Source of the DNA: an uncultured Porphyromonadaceae bacterium
GTDB taxonomy: Bacteria > Bacteroidota > Bacteroidia > Bacteroidales > Muribaculaceae
Direction: 5' to 3'
Assembly: GCA_902470475.1 (NCBI GenBank)
Contig: CABRGT010000062.1
Coordinates: forward strand, 1-11,183
Length of the DNA: 11,183 nucleotides
Shown here: one piece after another, positions 6,726-11,183 of the stretch
Position numbering within the stretch: position 1 is the first letter of the stretch
How the letters are laid out: every line of letters starts with the position of its first letter
The notes under the pieces: generated by a model
Databases searched by the model: none
What the model saw: only the letters and a program-made list of their open reading frames with translations
Told to the model about the DNA's origin: nothing
Position numbers and translations under genes: made by a program

Positions 6726-8045
6726 TCAGAAAAGCGAGAGTTGCGAGGGGTTCTGAGGTTTCTCGCTGCCGGAGCGGCTTTTGCGCGGTTCCTGGTAGCC
6801 GAATTTGTCGTCATTGTCGGGCTGGCGCATCGAGGGGGTCTTTGCCGGGGGATTTTTGGTGAACCAGTCTTCGGATTCGAACGATTTCTCGACAGCGCGC
6901 AGGTCGTCCTCGCTTATGAGGGGCGCGGAAGTCTCCACTGCATCAGTCTCGGCGGCGGATTTGGTATTACGACGCGGTTTGAGACGGGCTATTTCTTCCT
7001 GAAGTTCTTTTTCGCGCCGGGCCTGTTTGCGGAGGTTTTCGGATATGGTCTCGCGCAGCGATTCAATCTTGGCATCGCGGTCGGCGAGGGCGGTCTTGAG
7101 CGATTTTATCTTTTCGGTATCATGCGCCAGTCGTTCGCCAACCTCGAGCATTTTCTTGTCAAGCTCTTTATTGTATTCCTCGATGGTGGAGTTGGCTTCG
7201 TCGAGTTGTTTCTCCCGGTCGGCCAGCCGTTTATTGGCAGCGGCAAGGTTCTTGCGCATGTCCTCGAGCATCTGCTTGGCCACGCGGGCTTCTTCCTTGA
7301 GGCTTTCCATTCCCGACGTCATCACGTCGATCTGGATTTTCATGGCATCGGCTTCGGCGGAAGTATTTTCGCCGGGCCGCTCGCGCAGACGCTTTAACTC
7401 AAGGTTCAGCCGTTCGATCTCGGCGCGGGCGCTGTCGACATCCTCCTGCTGTACGCCTGCCACCTTGAGGCGGTTGACAAGCGAACGGTTTTCGAGTTCG
7501 TATTGCTCGCGGTCGGCCTCGATCTTCACAAGCTGCGCCTCAAGGTCGTGTACGCGATCGGCGAGGGCGCGCTTCTGGCGGTCGGCGCTGAGCTGCTTCT
7601 GCTGCATGTCGGCCGATTTCTTCTCTATGTCGGCGGCTTTGGTCTTGATAGAGTCGAGTTCGGCGGCCATCGATTCGCGGGTCTGCTGCCAGCGGCTTTC
7701 GCAGTAGGCCTGCGCCTGGGCGCCGAGCGAATCGAGGTATTGGCGAACACCGCCGTCGAGGGCGTCGCGAAGATATTTTATCTGTGCGTCGCGGTCGACG
7801 CTTTGGGCAAGAAACGGGGGAAGCGACTGGTTGAAGACCTCTATGACTTTTTCGAAAATGGCATTCTGGCTTGCAGGATCGAACTTCAGTGGCTCGATCT
7901 CGGCTCCCGCCGCAGGTGTGGCGTTTGCCGTCGGTTTAGGGGTGGGGTATATTGACTCGGCCGTGTCGGCATAGAGTGCGTTGTCGGCTTCATCGTCCCC
8001 GTCGGAGAACCCGAGCCCGCGTTTGAGAGTCTTGAAAATGCTCAT
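6726..8045 (-). CDS. Coiled-coil protein with C-terminal sliding-clamp-binding-type peptide QLSLF
   Basis: I do not recognise a named family. The 439-residue product has a short N-terminal segment (MSIFKTLKRGLGF, 1-13), an acidic then Pro/Ala/Thr-rich linker (14-50), and a likely globular helical part (about 54-125). A long heptad-rich coiled coil follows (about 125-356), broken near 223-228 by RPGENT. The tail is charged and probably disordered (357-439), with a motif-like DWFTKNPP (393-400) and DDKFGYQEP (412-420). The last five residues, QLSLF (435-439), match the bacterial beta-clamp (DnaN) binding motif QL[SD]LF exactly. There is no signal peptide or membrane segment, so it should be cytoplasmic. 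The ATG follows the stop of the receiver/ATP-grasp gene by a single base (TGACATG), so the two are almost certainly co-translated. A role at the replication clamp or nucleoid is inference from the motif. Confidence 0.88.
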   Translation of the reverse strand: MSIFKTLKRGLGFSDGDDEADNALYADTAESIYPTPKPTANATPAAGAEIEPLKFDPASQNAIFEKVIEVFNQSLPPFLAQSVDRDAQIKYLRDALDGGVRQYLDSLGAQAQAYCESRWQQTRESMAAELDSIKTKAADIEKKSADMQQKQLSADRQKRALADRVHDLEAQLVKIEADREQYELENRSLVNRLKVAGVQQEDVDSARAEIERLNLELKRLRERPGENTSAEADAMKIQIDVMTSGMESLKEEARVAKQMLEDMRKNLAAANKRLADREKQLDEANSTIEEYNKELDKKMLEVGERLAHDTEKIKSLKTALADRDAKIESLRETISENLRKQARREKELQEEIARLKPRRNTKSAAETDAVETSAPLISEDDLRAVEKSFESEDWFTKNPPAKTPSMRQPDNDDKFGYQEPRKSRSGSEKPQNPSQLSLF

Positions 8046-8046
8046 G

Positions 8047-11040
8047 TCAGATGTCGTTTTTATGGTCGTCGGGAACCTGAGTCGCTACGACTCCGACGCC
8101 CTTGCGCCCGTTAATAGCAATGTAAAGAGGATTGTCGAACCGGACCGCGCGGATGAATCCGTCATCGTAGACTGCGTCGAGAGCGTCGAGGGCGGCCGTG
8201 TCGCAGACAGCCCCGTCGATACCGGGAGCGACTGTAAAATACCCCACGCCGAACGACGTGAGATTATGGAAGAAGTGCGTGCCCTGGCTGGGCTCGGGGC
8301 AGTAACTGCCTACAGCGGCTTCGGCGATGAGCCGTGCGCCCGAGATGTCGGCCCAGCGTACGGGGACCCCCAGTGCGCTGTCGCTCGAACCCCAGCGTCC
8401 GGGTCCGATGAGGATGTAGCCGCGTCCTTCGGCCACGTAGCGGCGGTTGATGGCCTCGATGAGGGTTACGAGGCGGGTGTTGTTGGCCGAATCGAATGTG
8501 TCGGGCCGTACGTAGACTATGTCGCGGATGCCTTCGACGGCCCCGTTGCCGATGGCGGTGGTGCTGCGGAGGATCACAGATTTCGGGTCGACCTCGAGCA
8601 TGGCGTCCGTGACGAGTTCCTTGCGGTCGATGATCGGACGGATCTGGAGCCAGTAGATATGGCCCTTGTTGACCGGCGACGACGAGGCACCCGGCGCGAC
8701 AAGCCCGGCGAATTCAATCTCTACGGGCCGCTGCATGGCGCTTTGTCCCTGCTTGAGCATGAAGTCGATGGCCGGGGCAAGGGGATATACTTTGTCGCGC
8801 AGTATGTTGCTGAACGTGATTACACGGCGTCCGGGGCCGTCCTCGTAGTCTTTCAGGATTGAGTCGCGGGCGTCGTAGGTCGAGGCGATGTAGCGCAGGG
8901 CGCCCGTGTTGGCGAAGTCCTGAACCGGGCGGCTGACGATGTTGAAGCTATCGTCGGTAGTGATTGTGCCGCATGCAGAGGCATCGACCGGCAGGGCGCA
9001 CAGGCGGGTCTGTGTCTGCTTCAGGGCCAGATCAAGGGTCGAGGTCTGCAGTGCGCGTTGCGGATGCAGCGGACTGAACCGCAGTCCGACGCCTCCGTCG
9101 ACGATGTATTTGCCCAGGCCGACGGCCACTTCGGCCACGCCGTCCTCGGGCTGTTCGTTGCCCAGCGGGTAGTAGTTGAGCGAACGGCCCACGCCGGAGA
9201 AATTCGGGAAATAGCAGTCCTTGTACTGCTCGCCGACGACTTCCTGGATTATGACGGCCATCTTTTCCTGATCGATGAGGTTGCTGGTGGCAGTCATGTA
9301 GTCCTTGCCGGCGCGGAAGAATACGGAGGCGTAGACACCCTTGATGGCGTCGCTGAGCATGCGCAGCCGCTCATACCGGTCGTTGACGCACGGAACCATG
9401 TATGTGGAATAGATCCCGGCAAAGGGCTGATAATGCGAATCCTCGAGCAGGCTCGACGATCGCACGGCAAGCGGGCGGTCTATGACCTCGAACAGAGCGA
9501 AGAAATCCTCGACGAGCCGTTCGGGCAGCCGCGCGGCGAGGAAGTGCGATAGGATCTCGTTGTCGGGCGCATCGCTGAGCGCGACCGGATACAACCGGTT
9601 GGAGGCCATGAATTCGTCGAAAATATCGGTACAGAGCACCACAGTGCGCGGAATCGAGATGGTGATTCCGTAGAAGTTGTCGCAGATGGGATTTTTCTTG
9701 ATGATCGAGTCGACGAAAGCCAGGCCGCGGCCCTTGCCTCCGAGGCTTCCCTGGCCGATGCGGGCGAAATTGCTGTAGTGGTCGAAGCGGTCCTTGCGGA
9801 ATACTGCCACGACGCCGCGGTTTTTCATCTTGCGGTATTTGACGATCAGTTCGAAGAAGAGCTGCCGGGCGGCCGGCGCGTCGGCGATCGACTCGAAGCG
9901 ATGGCGCTTGATGATGTCGGCTATCGGGAACAGTGCGCGCGAATAGAGCCAGCGCGATATGTCGTTGTTGGAGGCGTGGATGTAAAGCGCCTCGTCGGGG
10001 ATGTCGAATATGCTTTTCTGGAGCGACTTCAGATCCTTCAGGCGCATGATCTCGGTGCCTGATGACGGGTCGCGGATGATGAAGTCGCCGAAACCGAAGT
10101 TGGCCATGATCGCCTCGCCGAGATCGACGGGCAGTTTCTTTGAATTTTTGTCGAGGAACACCCCGCCGATCCGGGCCACGGCGGCGGCGTTGGACGTCTC
10201 GGACGATTCGATGATAAGAGGCAGGTGCGGATCGCGTCCACGCAGATATTCGGCAAGACGTATGCCGGCCTGAGGATCCTTGGAACCTTCGCGCATGAAT
10301 GATACGTCGCTGATGACGCCGAGCATGTTGTCGCCGTATTTCTCGTAAAGAGCCACGGCCTCCTCGTAATCGCGGGCCAGCATTACCTTTGGACGTCCGC
10401 GCATGCGCAGCATCTGTTCATGTTCGTTGAGGGCTTCGGTAGAGAATTCGCGCGACTGGGAGAGGAGAAACTTGTAGATATGCGGCAGTACCGACGAATA
10501 AAAGCGCACGGAGTCCTCCACCACCATGATCATCTGCACGCCCACTTCGGTGATGTCGTCGGCATTGAGGCGGTCTTCGAGCAGTTTGATGATGGCGAGC
10601 AGCAGGTCCATGTTGCCCAGCCAGCTGAACACGTAGTCGATCTGAGAGAGGTCTTCGCCGAGAAGGCGCCTCGACACTTCCTTGGAGAACGGCGTCAGAA
10701 CGACGAGCGGTATGCCGGGGTGTGCCGACTTTATGCTGCGGCATCCTTCGATCGACTCGGAGATGTCATTGGCCGGCATTACTATGACCAGGTCGAAGTG
10801 ATTGTGCGCCATCAGCTCCATGGCCGAGCCGATGGTGGAGGCACGTGTGACGCGCGGGGGCGAGCTCAGATTGAGCGACACGTATTCCATGTAGAGCTGC
10901 TCGTCAACGCGTCCGTCCTCCTCCATGATGAAGGCGTCGTAGCGCGAGGCGACCAGCAGCACGTTGAATATGCGCCGCTGCATCAGTTGGCTGAATGCCG
11001 TATCCTTCAGATACAGCCTGCTGAGTGCTTGCTCGTTCAT
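8047..11040 (-). CDS. Tandem receiver plus PEP/pyruvate-binding (PPDK_N, ATP-grasp) domain protein
   Basis: The 997-residue product starts at the ATG at 11040. Residues about 24-158 form a receiver-like domain whose acceptor position is non-acidic (FDLVIVMPAND, 82-92). Residues about 168-315 form a second receiver with acidic pair E175/D176 (VVEDS), acceptor D245 (ISDVSF), S279/S280 and K298 (LDKNSK). A linker leads to an ATP-grasp domain of the PEP synthase/PPDK type: GGKGRGLA with K436 (434-441), AVRSSSLLED (525-534, R527), QPFAGIYST (538-546), IIQEVVG (597-603), PVEIEFAG (772-779) and WLQIRP (797-802). The last 195 residues include GYILIGPGRWGSSDSALG (874-891) and SQGTHFFHNL (918-927). No phosphohistidine swivel or PEP-binding barrel is seen, so it is not a complete PEP synthase. 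The frame extends to an ATG at 11142, but that would run across the promoter. Probably cytoplasmic. Confidence 0.93.
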   Translation of the reverse strand: MNEQALSRLYLKDTAFSQLMQRRIFNVLLVASRYDAFIMEEDGRVDEQLYMEYVSLNLSSPPRVTRASTIGSAMELMAHNHFDLVIVMPANDISESIEGCRSIKSAHPGIPLVVLTPFSKEVSRRLLGEDLSQIDYVFSWLGNMDLLLAIIKLLEDRLNADDITEVGVQMIMVVEDSVRFYSSVLPHIYKFLLSQSREFSTEALNEHEQMLRMRGRPKVMLARDYEEAVALYEKYGDNMLGVISDVSFMREGSKDPQAGIRLAEYLRGRDPHLPLIIESSETSNAAAVARIGGVFLDKNSKKLPVDLGEAIMANFGFGDFIIRDPSSGTEIMRLKDLKSLQKSIFDIPDEALYIHASNNDISRWLYSRALFPIADIIKRHRFESIADAPAARQLFFELIVKYRKMKNRGVVAVFRKDRFDHYSNFARIGQGSLGGKGRGLAFVDSIIKKNPICDNFYGITISIPRTVVLCTDIFDEFMASNRLYPVALSDAPDNEILSHFLAARLPERLVEDFFALFEVIDRPLAVRSSSLLEDSHYQPFAGIYSTYMVPCVNDRYERLRMLSDAIKGVYASVFFRAGKDYMTATSNLIDQEKMAVIIQEVVGEQYKDCYFPNFSGVGRSLNYYPLGNEQPEDGVAEVAVGLGKYIVDGGVGLRFSPLHPQRALQTSTLDLALKQTQTRLCALPVDASACGTITTDDSFNIVSRPVQDFANTGALRYIASTYDARDSILKDYEDGPGRRVITFSNILRDKVYPLAPAIDFMLKQGQSAMQRPVEIEFAGLVAPGASSSPVNKGHIYWLQIRPIIDRKELVTDAMLEVDPKSVILRSTTAIGNGAVEGIRDIVYVRPDTFDSANNTRLVTLIEAINRRYVAEGRGYILIGPGRWGSSDSALGVPVRWADISGARLIAEAAVGSYCPEPSQGTHFFHNLTSFGVGYFTVAPGIDGAVCDTAALDALDAVYDDGFIRAVRFDNPLYIAINGRKGVGVVATQVPDDHKNDI

Positions 11041-11047
11041 GTCCCGA

Positions 11048-11090
11048 TACCGTTGTTCTTGTCGATGCAAAGTTAAACAAAAAAACGGTA
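11048..11090. repeat. 7-bp inverted repeat flanking the operon promoter
   Basis: TACCGTT at 11048-11054 and AACGGTA at 11084-11090 are perfect reverse complements. They are separated by 29 bases that contain the -7 box and the presumed transcription start. The arrangement could serve as a pair of operator half-sites. A 7-bp match in a region this size is not rare by chance, so this is only a candidate. Confidence 0.25.
11067..11075 (-). promoter_or_regulatory. Bacteroidetes-type promoter -7 box for the operon
   Basis: On the minus strand the bases read TAACTTTGC, an exact match to the TAnnTTTG(C) -7 element used by the primary sigma factor of Bacteroidetes. It lies 26 nt upstream of the ATG at 11040, which would leave a short leader of roughly 20-25 nt. 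I do not see a good TTTG -33 element at the usual 19-21 nt spacing, where the bases are GCACCA; a T-rich tract (11078-11085) lies just upstream instead. The box falls inside the longer possible reading frame, which supports the shorter start. Confidence 0.6.
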
Positions 11091-11183
11091 AGAATGGTGC
11101 GCCGTCCCCATATAATTTATGTATATCGCACGGCTCTTTCATTTAAGAATGCCGATGAGATTCAAAAATGATGTTATTTAATA

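Larger units (their letters stand above)
1..11075 (-). other. Nine-gene co-directional operon
   Basis: All nine genes are read leftwards from a single visible promoter. The first four are separated by 1 nt (8046), 45 nt (6681-6725) and 5 nt (4489-4493). The next five junctions overlap: TGATG at 3188-3192 and ATGA at 2276-2279, 1359-1362, 742-748 region (745-748) and 242-245. No hairpin followed by a T-run was noticed between genes. The 45-nt gap before the peptidase gene is the only place wide enough for an internal promoter, and it has no good -7 box. The operon continues beyond the left edge. Confidence 0.7.

Noticed and set aside
290..10744. Many long open frames on the plus strand and in other minus frames
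   Set aside because: They are antisense or out-of-frame shadows of GC-rich genes, with low-complexity Arg/His/Ala/Gly/Val-rich products and no recognisable motifs.
11071..11100. Terminator of a gene to the right, suggested by the minus-strand T-run CCGTTTTTTTG
   Set aside because: No convincing GC-rich stem precedes the T-run within 30 bases, and a promoter box follows at once.
8047..11142. Full phosphoenolpyruvate synthase
   Set aside because: Only the ATP-grasp part is present; no phosphohistidine swivel motif and no PEP-binding barrel can be seen, and two receiver domains precede it.
1..11183. CRISPR array, tRNA, rRNA, insertion sequence or phage genes
   Set aside because: No spaced direct repeats, tRNA-like cloverleaf, rRNA-like sequence, transposase or phage motif was noticed on reading; base composition is even apart from the AT-rich right end.

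Overview
The window looks like a piece of a chromosome from a fairly GC-rich member of the Bacteroidales. A gut lineage such as Muribaculaceae is plausible but not proven. The evidence is a Bacteroidetes-type promoter -7 box (TAACTTTGC) ahead of the first gene, a periplasmic dipeptidyl peptidase IV, weak or absent Shine-Dalgarno sequences, and several proteins resembling families I know only from this phylum. No tRNA, rRNA, CRISPR array, insertion sequence or phage gene is visible.

All nine genes lie on the minus strand, so they are read from the right end to the left. In transcription order they are: (1) a 997-residue signalling-type protein with two receiver-like domains, a PEP-synthase-type ATP-grasp domain and an unfamiliar C-terminal domain (8047-11040); (2) a 439-residue coiled-coil protein ending in QLSLF, a classic sliding-clamp-binding peptide (6726-8045); (3) dipeptidyl peptidase IV (4494-6680); (4) a six-helix membrane protein with a degenerate Nudix-like cytoplasmic tail (3190-4488); (5) miaA, a tRNA modification enzyme (2276-3190); (6) a secreted protein of unknown function (1359-2279); (7) recR, recombinational repair (745-1362); (8) a GNAT acetyltransferase (242-748); and (9) the first 81 codons of a protein of unknown function that runs off the left edge (1-245).

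Gene spacing is extremely tight. Genes 1-4 are separated by 1, 45 and 5 nt. Genes 4-9 are joined by five consecutive stop/start overlaps (one TGATG, four ATGA). This argues for one transcript with translational coupling, probably driven from the promoter near 11067-11075. No internal promoter or terminator was found. The products do not form one pathway; the mix of tRNA modification, DNA repair, peptide breakdown and unknowns looks like a housekeeping operon.

The least ordinary parts are the first two genes. One is a receiver/ATP-grasp fusion that lacks the phosphohistidine and PEP-binding parts of PEP synthase. The other is a coiled-coil protein with a terminal clamp-binding peptide. The fourth gene, with its membrane-bound degenerate Nudix domain, is also unusual.
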